Source: Azorhizobium caulinodans ORS 571 (GTDB lineage Bacteria > Pseudomonadota > Alphaproteobacteria > Rhizobiales > Xanthobacteraceae). From it: a DNA stretch of 64,000 bases. The position numbers and the translations under genes are program-made. Positions 17,288 through 24,547 of the stretch are shown piece by piece (the stretch's first letter is position 1; every line of letters starts with the position of its first letter). The notes below the pieces were generated by a model, which saw only the letters and a list, made by a program, of their open reading frames with translations, did no database searches and was not told the DNA's origin. Location of the stretch: positions 3,911,501 through 3,975,500 of the forward strand of contig NC_009937.1 of NCBI RefSeq assembly GCF_000010525.1, in the 5' to 3' direction.

Positions 17288-18442
17288 ATGTCCGAGACCG
17301 GAACCGGCGAACAGATCTTCGCCAACGCCCGCATCGTGCTGGCGGACCGCATCCTCGAAGGCCATGTGCAGGTGGTGGGCGGCACCATCCGCAGCGTGGA
17401 CACAGGCGCCGTACCCGCCGGTGCCGTCGATCTGGAAGGCGATTATCTGCTCCCGGGCCTCGTGGAACTCCACACGGACCATGTGGAAGGCCATCTGGCG
17501 CCGCGCCCGCGTGTACGCTGGAACCCGGTGTCAGCCGTCGTCGCCCATGATGCGCAGATCGCCGCCTCCGGCATCACCACCGTGTTCGACAGCCTGCGCG
17601 TCTGGCCGGACAAGAAGGCGGTGGGCATGGATGGGGACGCCCCGCTGCTGCTGGAGGCTCTCGCCACGGCGCGGGCCGCCGGCGTGCTGCGGGCGGACCA
17701 TCTGGTGCATCTGCGCTGTGAGGTGGCGACCGACACGGTGGTGGAGGATGCCGCTGCCATCGTCGCCGCCCATAAGGTGCAGCTCATTTCGCTGATGGAC
17801 CACACGCCCGGCCAGCGTCAGTTCGCCAGCACGGAGCATTTCCGTTCTTATTACAAGAAGAAGAGCGGCATCACCGACGAGGAACTGGACGTCATCGTCG
17901 CGACCCGCATGGATTATCACACCCGCCTCGCCCGGCCGAACCGGCAGGGGCTGGTGGCCCTCGCCCATCCCAACGGCATCGTGCTGGCGAGCCATGACGA
18001 CGCCACGCCCGAGCACGTGGCAGAGGCCATCGGCGACGGCATCGCCATTGCCGAATTCCCCACCACCGTGGAGGCCGCGCGCCTGTCGCACGAGGCCGGC
18101 ATCCGCGTGCTGATGGGGGCGCCGAACCTCGTGCGCGGCGGCTCGCACACCGGCAATGCCTCGGCGGAAGACCTCGCCCGGCAGGGCCTCCTCGACATCC
18201 TGTCCTCGGACTATGTGCCGGCGAGCCTGCTCTGGGCGCCTTTCGATCTGACGCGGCGTGTGCCCACCATCTCCTTGCCCGAGGCGGTGCGGCTGGTGAC
18301 GAAGAATCCTGCCGAGGCCGCCAGCCTCTCCGATCGCGGCGAGATCGCGCCCGGCAAGCGGTCGGACCTCGTGCGCGTGGCCATGGCCGGCGATATTCCG
18401 GTGGCGCGCGCGGTGTGGCGCGAGGGCCAGAGGGTGGCATGA
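17288..18442 (+). CDS. phnM: ribophosphonate triphosphate hydrolase PhnM
   Basis: A 384-residue amidohydrolase that removes diphosphate from alkylphosphonate ribose triphosphate. Metal-binding motifs include LHTDHVEGH (about 61-69), LMDHTPGQ and SHDDATPEH, and the C-terminal GEIAPGKRSDLVRV region closes the beta-sandwich. Length is normal for the family. It overlaps phnN by four bases. Confidence 0.94.
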   Translation: MSETGTGEQIFANARIVLADRILEGHVQVVGGTIRSVDTGAVPAGAVDLEGDYLLPGLVELHTDHVEGHLAPRPRVRWNPVSAVVAHDAQIAASGITTVFDSLRVWPDKKAVGMDGDAPLLLEALATARAAGVLRADHLVHLRCEVATDTVVEDAAAIVAAHKVQLISLMDHTPGQRQFASTEHFRSYYKKKSGITDEELDVIVATRMDYHTRLARPNRQGLVALAHPNGIVLASHDDATPEHVAEAIGDGIAIAEFPTTVEAARLSHEAGIRVLMGAPNLVRGGSHTGNASAEDLARQGLLDILSSDYVPASLLWAPFDLTRRVPTISLPEAVRLVTKNPAEAASLSDRGEIAPGKRSDLVRVAMAGDIPVARAVWREGQRVA

Positions 18443-19017
18443 GCCCTCAGCCGCCCTTCGGCCCCGGCGCGCTGGTGCTGGTGGTCGGCCCCTCCGGTGC
18501 CGGCAAGGACACGCTCATGTCCGCCGCCGCCGGATTGCTGGCGGCGGAGCCGTCGGTCTCCTTCGCCCGCCGCCTCGTCACCCGCACCGACACCACGGGC
18601 GAGGACCACACGCCCGTGGACCTCGCCACCTATGAGGCGGACCTCGCGGCGGGGCGCTATCCGCTGGCGTGGCGGGCCCATGGCCTCGCTTATGCCCTGG
18701 GGCCGGAGGTGGCGACGCGGATCGCCGCCGGAGGCACCGTGGTCGCCAACGGTTCCCGCGCCACCTTGCCGGAGGCGCGGCGCCGCTTCGCGCGGCTGTT
18801 CGTCGTCCACATCACCGTCCCGCTGGCGGTGCGCGCCGTGCGCCTCGCCGCCCGGGGCCGCGAGAGTGCGGAAGAGGTGAAGGCACGCCTTGCCCGCGCG
18901 CCCGACGTGCCGCTAGCGGCCGATCTGGAGATCGAGAACACCGGCCCCGTGGCGGAGGGCGCCGCACGCCTTGCCGCCTTCCTGCGCCGCATCAGCGCCG
19001 ACGCGGCTGCCGCGTGA
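18439..19017 (+). CDS. phnN: ribose 1,5-bisphosphate kinase PhnN
   Basis: A 192-residue guanylate-kinase-like enzyme that phosphorylates ribose 1,5-bisphosphate to PRPP, recycling the sugar left by C-P lyase. The P-loop is GPSGAGKDT (residues 17-25), followed by ARRLVTRTDTTGEDHTPV. I start at the ATG overlapping the phnM stop; a GTG at 18415 is less likely. It is the last phn gene here. No phnCDE transporter is in the window. Confidence 0.93.
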   Translation: MSPQPPFGPGALVLVVGPSGAGKDTLMSAAAGLLAAEPSVSFARRLVTRTDTTGEDHTPVDLATYEADLAAGRYPLAWRAHGLAYALGPEVATRIAAGGTVVANGSRATLPEARRRFARLFVVHITVPLAVRAVRLAARGRESAEEVKARLARAPDVPLAADLEIENTGPVAEGAARLAAFLRRISADAAAA

Positions 19018-19022
19018 CGCCC

Positions 19023-19056
19023 AAAAAAATGCCGGCCACGACAGGGTCGGGCCGGC
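19023..19056 (-). terminator. intrinsic terminator facing the nif-side operon
   Basis: On the minus strand a hairpin with arms GCCGGCC/GGCCGGC and inner CGAC/GTCG pairs is followed by TTTTTTT. It ends transcription coming from the minus-strand genes at 19262-21244. The stem may also stop the convergent phn transcript, though no U-run follows in that direction. Confidence 0.75.
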
Positions 19057-19261
19057 AAGTCATGGGGTCACGTCAAAGCTGAAGCAATTTTCGCGGAAGC
19101 ATGCACGCTCTGCGAAAGGAATAGCGTCAAACCAAGGGTTTAGAGAGTTCCGCGGTTCCTTGAAATGCGGAATTTCTCCAGGTTTTAAGAGCCCGAAGGC
19201 GGAAGCCTGAAGGGCGCGGGGGGAACAGGGCTCTTGCAAAAGGGGACCGCGCAGCGGGCGG

Positions 19262-19576
19262 CTATTCGATCCCCTGCTCGCACGCCTTCCATTTGGCGGC
19301 GAGACGAAAACGTTCATTGATGGCAACCGGATTGGCGAGGATCTTCGCCTCCGCATGCTTGAAGGCCTGGAAGACGATCTCCGCCTCGTCCTGTGTCAGC
19401 GGCACGCGGCCGGCCATATGGGTGGCCTCCGGCGCCACTTCCCAGATGGCGCGGCGGTTGGGGTGCTCCTTCACCTCGATGAGATCTGGCGCCTCCAGCT
19501 TGCCGTCGAGGCAGATGGCAAGGCCCACCACCTCCAGCTTTCGCCCATCCAGCGTGGTCTTCACGAGCGTCGCCAT
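19262..19576 (-). CDS. hypothetical protein in sulfurtransferase operon
   Basis: A 104-residue protein I do not recognise. It is soluble and mixed alpha/beta, with one Cys late in the chain (KWKACEQGIE) and the segment AIWEVAPEATHMAGRVPLTQDEAEIVFQAFKHAEAKIL. It begins right after the stop of the preceding gene, so it is surely in the same operon as the sulfurtransferase. A near-consensus sigma-54 promoter heads this operon, which suggests a nitrogen-fixation link. Confidence 0.7.
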   Translation of the reverse strand: MATLVKTTLDGRKLEVVGLAICLDGKLEAPDLIEVKEHPNRRAIWEVAPEATHMAGRVPLTQDEAEIVFQAFKHAEAKILANPVAINERFRLAAKWKACEQGIE

Positions 19577-19831
19577 TCACTCCTCCTCTTCCGCCGCCAG
19601 CCAGCTATAGCCGCCCTGATCCCAGAGCTGGGCCAGGGCCTGATCCGCCGTGCAGCCGGGAAACTGCTGCTGCACCGTTTCAAGATCGGCGCGGAAGCGC
19701 GCCGCATCCTCCCCCTCCAGCAGCGCCACGCGCTGCTCCGGCTTGCACCGCAGCCGGTAGGCGCCCGCGCCCGGCCCGGCGAGGAGTTCATACTCCGCGC
19801 CGGAGAGCAGGGTTTCCGCCGCATCCGACAT
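19577..19831 (-). CDS. small hypothetical protein in sulfurtransferase operon
   Basis: An 84-residue acidic protein (ends WLAAEEEE) starting at the ATG at 19831, which has GGAGGG seven bases upstream; the longer in-frame opening runs into the preceding gene. No known motif is visible. Two Cys residues (RCKPEQ and FPGCTADQ) are spaced too far apart for a simple metal site. It lies 11 bases behind the sulfurtransferase gene and touches the next gene, which argues for a shared job. Confidence 0.65.
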   Translation of the reverse strand: MSDAAETLLSGAEYELLAGPGAGAYRLRCKPEQRVALLEGEDAARFRADLETVQQQFPGCTADQALAQLWDQGGYSWLAAEEEE

Positions 19832-19842
19832 GGCGCCCTCCC

Positions 19843-20703
19843 TCAGGCGGCAGCCGCCACCGGCGCGTCGGCAGCCTTTTCCCACTCGGCCCAGGAGCCG
19901 TCATAGACCGGGGCCTCCCGCCCCAGCAGCTTCAGCGCCAACGACAGCATGGGCGCGAGAATGCCGGAGGCGCAGGTGGTGACGATGGGCCTGTCGAGAT
20001 CGACACCGGCCGCCGCGAAGCGGGCAGAGATCGCCTCCGGGGCGACGAGGGCTCCCGTCTGGGTATCGACGAGATCGCCCCACGGCACATTCACCGCGTT
20101 GGGCATGTGGCCACGCTTGGCGAAGGCATAGACATCCTCCTGCGTGCCATCGAACTTGCCGGGCCCACGCGCGTCCAGAACCTGTTCGGCGCCGGAGGCG
20201 AGATTCGCCTTCATCTGGTCCAGCGTGCGCAGGAGCGCCGGATTGAAGCCGGCGGTGAAGCTGCGCGCCTCTGGCCGCACGGGCGCCATCTCGGCGGGCC
20301 GCTTCTCGGCCGCCCATTTGGCATAGCCGCCGTCCAGCAGCGCCACGTTCTCATGGCCGAAGACCCGGAACATCCACCAGGCGCGGGCGGCAGCGGCCCC
20401 GCCGCACAGCCGGTCATAGACCACCGCGCGATCGCCTGTGCCCACACCGAGCAGCCCCATCTTGGCGGCGAAATCCTCCTCCTTGGGCAGCATGTGCGGC
20501 AGCGGGTTGGTCTTGTCGGCCACCTGATCGATGTCGAAATGCACCGCGCCCGGCAGGTGACGGCCCCGATACTGCGTGCGGCCATCCAGATTGGTGCTCG
20601 GATGATGCCAGGTGCAGTCGAGGATGCGCAGATCCCCCTCGCCCAGATGCGCGGCGAGCCATTCGGTGCTGACGACAGGCGTTTCAAAGGCGGATGACGA
20701 CAT
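19843..20703 (-). CDS. 3-mercaptopyruvate/thiosulfate sulfurtransferase
   Basis: A 286-residue tandem-rhodanese protein. The N-terminal rhodanese domain (about 10-130, with YRGRHLPGAVHFDID) is inactive, and the C-terminal domain (about 165-275) carries the catalytic Cys244 in the loop CASGIL. MST enzymes usually have CGSGVT, so the loop is a variant. Such enzymes move sulfane sulfur from mercaptopyruvate or thiosulfate to acceptors. In this nif island it may feed sulfur to Fe-S or cofactor assembly, which is inference. Confidence 0.88.
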   Translation of the reverse strand: MSSSAFETPVVSTEWLAAHLGEGDLRILDCTWHHPSTNLDGRTQYRGRHLPGAVHFDIDQVADKTNPLPHMLPKEEDFAAKMGLLGVGTGDRAVVYDRLCGGAAAARAWWMFRVFGHENVALLDGGYAKWAAEKRPAEMAPVRPEARSFTAGFNPALLRTLDQMKANLASGAEQVLDARGPGKFDGTQEDVYAFAKRGHMPNAVNVPWGDLVDTQTGALVAPEAISARFAAAGVDLDRPIVTTCASGILAPMLSLALKLLGREAPVYDGSWAEWEKAADAPVAAAA

Positions 20704-20785
20704 CGACAGATCTCCCGCAGCTCACGCGATATCACGGTGGAAGGCAGGTGCGGCGGGGCCGAAACCCACGACGCACCTGCCGGTT

Positions 20786-21244
20786 TCAGAGCGCCTTGTG
20801 CAGCGGATAACCCGCGCGCGGATGGGTGTCGTAATAGTCGGGCCGCTCCGGCCAGCCGCCCTCCGGATTGAACTTGAAGGACACCACCCGCACCGGCGCG
20901 CCGTGGGAAGTGGACACTTCGGCCAGCTTGATCTCCCGATCACCGGGGCCGGCGGAGAAATCCGCCACCACCGTGCCGTCCGCCGTGGTGGCGCGGGCGA
21001 AACCGAAGGTGCCGGTGGTCGCGCCCTGGACCGGATTGGCCGCGAACTGCGGCGTCTCGCCGGCATCGGTGGGCGTGCCGAAGGCGGGGCTTGCGAAGGA
21101 GAGCGTGGCGAGCACGGCGCTGCGGTCCACCTTATGGTCGGCGGTCAGCGGGCGGGCGACCGAATAGAAGGTGAGCGTACCGCCCGCGAGCGCGGCCTTG
21201 ATCTCGTCGAGGGAAGAGGAGGCGAACTCCAGGGACAGGTTCAT
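20786..21244 (-). CDS. hypothetical protein, first gene of sulfurtransferase operon
   Basis: A 152-residue protein starting at the ATG at 21244; the frame extends further up but through the promoter. It is beta-rich with no membrane segment and no cysteine cluster: FYSVARPLTADHKVDRSAVLATLSFASPAFG, GTFGFARATTADGTVVADFSAGPGDREIKLAEV, then an ending WPERPDYYDTHPRAGYPLHKAL. I do not recognise the family. A sigma-54-like site lies 35 bases upstream, so it is probably expressed with nitrogen fixation. Confidence 0.7.
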   Translation of the reverse strand: MNLSLEFASSSLDEIKAALAGGTLTFYSVARPLTADHKVDRSAVLATLSFASPAFGTPTDAGETPQFAANPVQGATTGTFGFARATTADGTVVADFSAGPGDREIKLAEVSTSHGAPVRVVSFKFNPEGGWPERPDYYDTHPRAGYPLHKAL

Positions 21245-21278
21245 GGATGGTCTCCAGCACAGGGTTCGCCGGTGAGGC

Positions 21279-21294
21279 ATCAAGAAGCGTGCCA
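21279..21294 (-). promoter_or_regulatory. sigma-54-like promoter of sulfurtransferase operon
   Basis: On the minus strand the site is TGGCACG-CTTC-TTGAT. The -24 half is perfect; the -12 half has GA in place of GC. It is placed 35 bases before the ATG at 21244. No exact NifA-type TGT-N10-ACA site was found in the 290-base divergent gap. Confidence 0.6.
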
Positions 21295-21449
21295 GCGGCG
21301 GGGCCTACATTTAAGATCTTGCGTGGGCAGGCACTTTTCCCCACCGAGCCGATTGGCCGCGGCCGGCGCGTCGGATTTCACACACGATGCGCGGCCGGGG
21401 TGCGACAAACGGCTTCGCCCCTTGATTGAAACCCTTCCAGACAAAGCGC

Positions 21450-21465
21450 TTGCACGGTTCTTGCT
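21450..21465 (+). promoter_or_regulatory. sigma-54-like promoter of amine-oxidase/Rieske operon
   Basis: TTGCACG-GTTC-TTGCT matches the -24/-12 consensus except T for G at the first G of the -24 GG pair. It stands 70 bases before the flavoprotein ATG and faces away from the promoter at 21279-21294, so the gap would hold two divergent nif-type promoters. Confidence 0.5.
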
Positions 21466-21535
21466 GGAGCAGACACACACCCGGATCGCCCGCCCGGAAG
21501 GTGCGCGGCATCCGGCGCATGCGGAGGCATCGGCC

Positions 21536-23164
21536 ATGCTTGAGACGGCGATCATCGGCGGCGGGCTATGCGGACTGGCCCTCGCCCGCAGCCTGGCCCG
21601 GCAGGGACGTTTCGCGGCGGTGTTCGAGGCGCGACAGCGGCTGGGCGGTCGAATCCTGACACAGCACGCGGCCTCCGGCCTGCCGTTGGACCTGGGGCCG
21701 GCCTGGTTCTGGCCGGGCAATCAGCCGCTCATCTCTGGTCTTCTCGCGGAACTCGGCTTCGAGAGCCTGCCGCAGCATGATGACGGTACCGTTCTGCACA
21801 TGCGCGAGGCCGACGCCAAGGTGGAGCGCATCGCGGGGCGGTTCGTGCATGGCGATGCCCGCCGTGTCGCAGAGGGGCTGGGCGCACTCGTCTCCGCGCT
21901 GGCGGGCGCCCTGCCGGACGGGCGGCTCTATCTCGGCCATGCCCTGACCGAAGTGGCGGATGCCGGCGACCACGTGCGCCTCACCTTCTCGACCGACAGC
22001 GGTCCCCGCACCATGACCGCGCGCACGGTGGTGCTTGCGCTGCCGCCACGTCTCGTGGCCGAGCGCATCCGCTTCACGCCCGCCCTGGAGCCCCATGTGG
22101 TGGAAGCCCTGGAAGGCACCGCCACATGGATGGCGGCGCAGGCCAAGGTCGCCATCGCCTATGACAGCGCCGCTTGGCGGGAGGCCGGCTTCTCCGGCAA
22201 TGCCTTCGTCACGCACGAGCAGGCCGTGGTGGGCGAGATTTACGACGCCTGCGGGCCGGGCGGCAGCCCCGCCGCGCTCGGCGGCTTCCTTGCCCTCGCG
22301 CCGGAGCTGCGGCAGGCCTTCGCCGCCGGCCTGCCCATGCTCATGGACAATCAGATGGTCCAGCTCTTCGGCAGCGCGGTGGAGGGGGGCGTGCAGGCCT
22401 ATCAGGACTGGGCGCGGGAGCCCTTCACCTGCAGCACGCGCGATCTCGCGGCGCCCGCGCCGGAGCATGTGGACCATGGTCCGCCGCTGCTGCGTCGCCC
22501 CTTCTGGGAGGGGCGGCTGCATTTCGGCGGATCGGAAACCGCCGCCCGAGGGGCCGGCTATCTGGAGGGCGCGCTTGAGGCCGCCCACCGCATCGAACGC
22601 ACCCTGCCACGCCCTGCGACCCAGGGCGAGACGCTCGCGGTCGATGTGGACCCCAATGCAGCCTGCCTCGCCCGCTTCACCGCCTGGGTGGGCAGCCGCA
22701 ATGACGGGGCGCTCGATGCCTATCGCCGCCACCTGACCCGCGATCTCTCCACACAGCAGCGCGACCAGTTGACCCAGCGCGCCCTGCTCGCCGCCGTGGA
22801 AGGGGTCTTCAGCGAGGCGCTGGACGAATTAGCGGCCCTGCCCTTCGTGATGGACGATGTGGCGGTGGAGCGCGGCCGCTCCGCCCTGACCCCGCTGGTG
22901 CAGAAGCCCTTCGGCGTCTTTCTCCAGACTCTTCTGGACGACGCCATCGCCTTCAACCGCACCTCGTGTGCCTTGTCGAACTTCCCCACCGAGCACAAGC
23001 CGGACAAGGACTATGTGCAGGCGATGCTGCGCGACGTCGCGGCCGCCTGGCAGGACTTCTCCCGCGCCGTCAACCGCGTGCTGCTCGCCAAGGCGGCCGG
23101 CGGCGCGACGCCCGCCGCCGAACCCGCCGCCAGCGGCGCCCGCGTGATCCCCTTGCAGCACTGA
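21536..23164 (+). CDS. flavin amine-oxidase-like protein of nif island
   Basis: A 542-residue FAD protein starting at the ATG with GGAGG eight bases upstream; the open frame further upstream is a shadow. The N-terminal dinucleotide fold reads IIGGGLCGLALARSL with Glu36-region EARQRLGGRI, followed by LDLGPAWFWPGNQ, which is typical of monoamine oxidase and protoporphyrinogen oxidase relatives. HFGGSETAARGAGYLEGAL is the C-terminal FAD motif. About 130 extra residues follow that motif and look helical. It is co-transcribed with a Rieske gene, so an oxidative or electron-transfer task is likely. The substrate is unknown. Confidence 0.82.
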   Translation: MLETAIIGGGLCGLALARSLARQGRFAAVFEARQRLGGRILTQHAASGLPLDLGPAWFWPGNQPLISGLLAELGFESLPQHDDGTVLHMREADAKVERIAGRFVHGDARRVAEGLGALVSALAGALPDGRLYLGHALTEVADAGDHVRLTFSTDSGPRTMTARTVVLALPPRLVAERIRFTPALEPHVVEALEGTATWMAAQAKVAIAYDSAAWREAGFSGNAFVTHEQAVVGEIYDACGPGGSPAALGGFLALAPELRQAFAAGLPMLMDNQMVQLFGSAVEGGVQAYQDWAREPFTCSTRDLAAPAPEHVDHGPPLLRRPFWEGRLHFGGSETAARGAGYLEGALEAAHRIERTLPRPATQGETLAVDVDPNAACLARFTAWVGSRNDGALDAYRRHLTRDLSTQQRDQLTQRALLAAVEGVFSEALDELAALPFVMDDVAVERGRSALTPLVQKPFGVFLQTLLDDAIAFNRTSCALSNFPTEHKPDKDYVQAMLRDVAAAWQDFSRAVNRVLLAKAAGGATPAAEPAASGARVIPLQH

Positions 23165-23186
23165 GCTTTCGGTCTGGAGCCATCCC

Positions 23187-23612
23187 ATGGATACCGATCT
23201 CGTCTATGCCATCTGCCAATTGAACGACATTCCGAGCCAGCGCGCGGTGGGCCTCCAACTGGTGCGGGTTGGGCAGGACGGCGCCGAAATCGCCTGGCCC
23301 ATCGTCATCGTGCGCTGGGGACGGCAGGTGTTCGGTTATGAGAACCGCTGCCCCCATCACGGCGTCAATCTGGACTGGGAGCGCAACCAGTTCCTCGACC
23401 CCAACGGCATCCGCCTCATGTGCGGCAAGCACGGCGCTCAGTTCGAGCTCGGCACGGGCCGCTGCATGGACGGCCCATGCAAGGGCGAGAGCCTGACGCC
23501 CGTCCCCCTCGTGGTTCTGGACGGTGACATCTGCGTCGTCGGCGTCCAGTTGGCCGAAGATGCGGAAGACGAGGAATTCGACGCCCCGGCGACCTGCGAC
23601 GAGGAAGCCTGA
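23187..23612 (+). CDS. Rieske 2Fe-2S protein
   Basis: A 141-residue soluble Rieske protein with the cluster ligands Cys55/His57 (CPHHG) and Cys79/His82 (CGKHG). It lacks a transmembrane anchor, so it is a ferredoxin-type Rieske rather than a bc1 subunit. It follows the flavoprotein by 22 bases and probably exchanges electrons with it. A second Rieske protein of the same style lies at 38733-39173. The C-terminus is strongly acidic. Confidence 0.88.
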   Translation: MDTDLVYAICQLNDIPSQRAVGLQLVRVGQDGAEIAWPIVIVRWGRQVFGYENRCPHHGVNLDWERNQFLDPNGIRLMCGKHGAQFELGTGRCMDGPCKGESLTPVPLVVLDGDICVVGVQLAEDAEDEEFDAPATCDEEA

Positions 23613-23644
23613 TTTCCTGTCCCCATGGGCTTGCGAGACAATAA

Positions 23645-23672
23645 AGCCCGCCGGAAGGACGCCGACGGGCTT
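23645..23672 (+). terminator. hairpin after Rieske gene
   Basis: AGCCCG and CGGGCT arms flank a CCG...GCCGA centre and are followed only by TT. It is a plausible but weak end for the flavoprotein-Rieske transcript. Confidence 0.5.
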
Positions 23673-23774
23673 AGGGCAGGACCCATTTCGGGAGACGGAT
23701 ATCTCGGTGATCCGGCGGTCAGCGGCAGCGGAAAACAGCGTCCGGACCGGGCGGCATCCGGACGCGGCGCGCCG

Positions 23775-24383
23775 TCAGACGGGACGGTTCTCGTTGCGGT
23801 TCTTCACCGGCCCCATGCGGGCGATGCCCTCTTCCACCGTGATGGTGGGATAGGCTTCCTTGAAGCCGATCGCAGCATCCAGCACATAATCGAGCTTGCC
23901 AGCGGTATCGAGCTTCTTGATGTCGTTCTTGTCGATGGAGAGGAGGTCGGTCATCTCCTTCCAGACGGTCGATTCATCGCAGGGCAGCACGAAGAAGGTG
24001 ATGCCGTCCACGACCACGCGATACTTCGCCAGAAGATCGATGTTGTTGCAGAAGATGAAGTAGGTGCCGGTCGGGGTCAGCAGGCCGGAGAGCACCTGCG
24101 CCACCTCCGGCAGATAGGCGAAGGAGTGGATGTAGCCGACGAGGATCGAGATGGTCGGCTCGCCCGCCTGCACGACGGTCAGCACCCCTTCGATGGAATA
24201 GTCCGGCGGACGCTTCTCGTCGGCCACCTGGGCCTGGAACTTCAGCGCGATATCGCCGCGAAAGCCGAAACGGCCCGGCTTCTTGGTGGGGCCCTTGAGG
24301 ACCGCGTTGAACAGGCGGTTCTCCTGGTCAAGACGGCTCAAAGCGGTCTCCTCGATGGTCACCGTCTTCTCAAGCGTGGTCAT
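23775..24383 (-). CDS. hypothetical protein divergent from AAA+ ATPase
   Basis: A 202-residue protein starting at the ATG at 24383. It is mixed alpha/beta without signal or membrane segments. Notable stretches are KKPGRFGFRGDIALKFQAQV, ISILVGYIHSFAYLPEVAQVLSGLLTPTGTYFIFCNNIDLLAKY, and an ending of basic Asn/Arg residues. I do not recognise the family. It is divergent from the AAA+ gene with 164 bases between them, and both face sigma-54-like promoters, so they are likely to act together, perhaps as substrate adaptor and motor. Confidence 0.7.
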   Translation of the reverse strand: MTTLEKTVTIEETALSRLDQENRLFNAVLKGPTKKPGRFGFRGDIALKFQAQVADEKRPPDYSIEGVLTVVQAGEPTISILVGYIHSFAYLPEVAQVLSGLLTPTGTYFIFCNNIDLLAKYRVVVDGITFFVLPCDESTVWKEMTDLLSIDKNDIKKLDTAGKLDYVLDAAIGFKEAYPTITVEEGIARMGPVKNRNENRPV

Positions 24384-24442
24384 GGAAGCATCCTCGATCT
24401 CAAGCCCGTGGACCGGCGTCAGGCCGGCTGGAAACGCCTTCA

Positions 24443-24458
24443 TGCAAATCGGGGGCCG
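24443..24458 (-). promoter_or_regulatory. sigma-54-like promoter, divergent partner of AAA+ gene
   Basis: On the minus strand CGGCCCC-CGAT-TTGCA keeps the GG-N10-GC core and a perfect -12 half. It is 60 bases before the ATG at 24383. Confidence 0.5.
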
Positions 24459-24485
24459 AAACCGGATGCGCCGCGCCGCCCCTTA

Positions 24486-24501
24486 TGGCGCAAGGGTTGC
24501 A
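24486..24501 (+). promoter_or_regulatory. sigma-54 promoter of AAA+ gene
   Basis: TGGCGCA-AGGG-TTGCA differs from the TGGCACR-N4-TTGCW consensus at one base. It is 47 bases before the AAA+ ATG and only 27 bases from the divergent promoter. No exact TGT-N10-ACA site was seen nearby. Confidence 0.75.
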
Positions 24502-24547
24502 TCGGATGACGCACCCCCATCTGCAAAACCCGAGGCTTTGTCCGCCC

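Noticed and set aside
20612-21535. N-terminal extension of the amine-oxidase frame
   Set aside because: It runs antisense through the sulfurtransferase and the neighbouring gene; the FAD motif begins right after the ATG at 21536 that has a GGAGG site.
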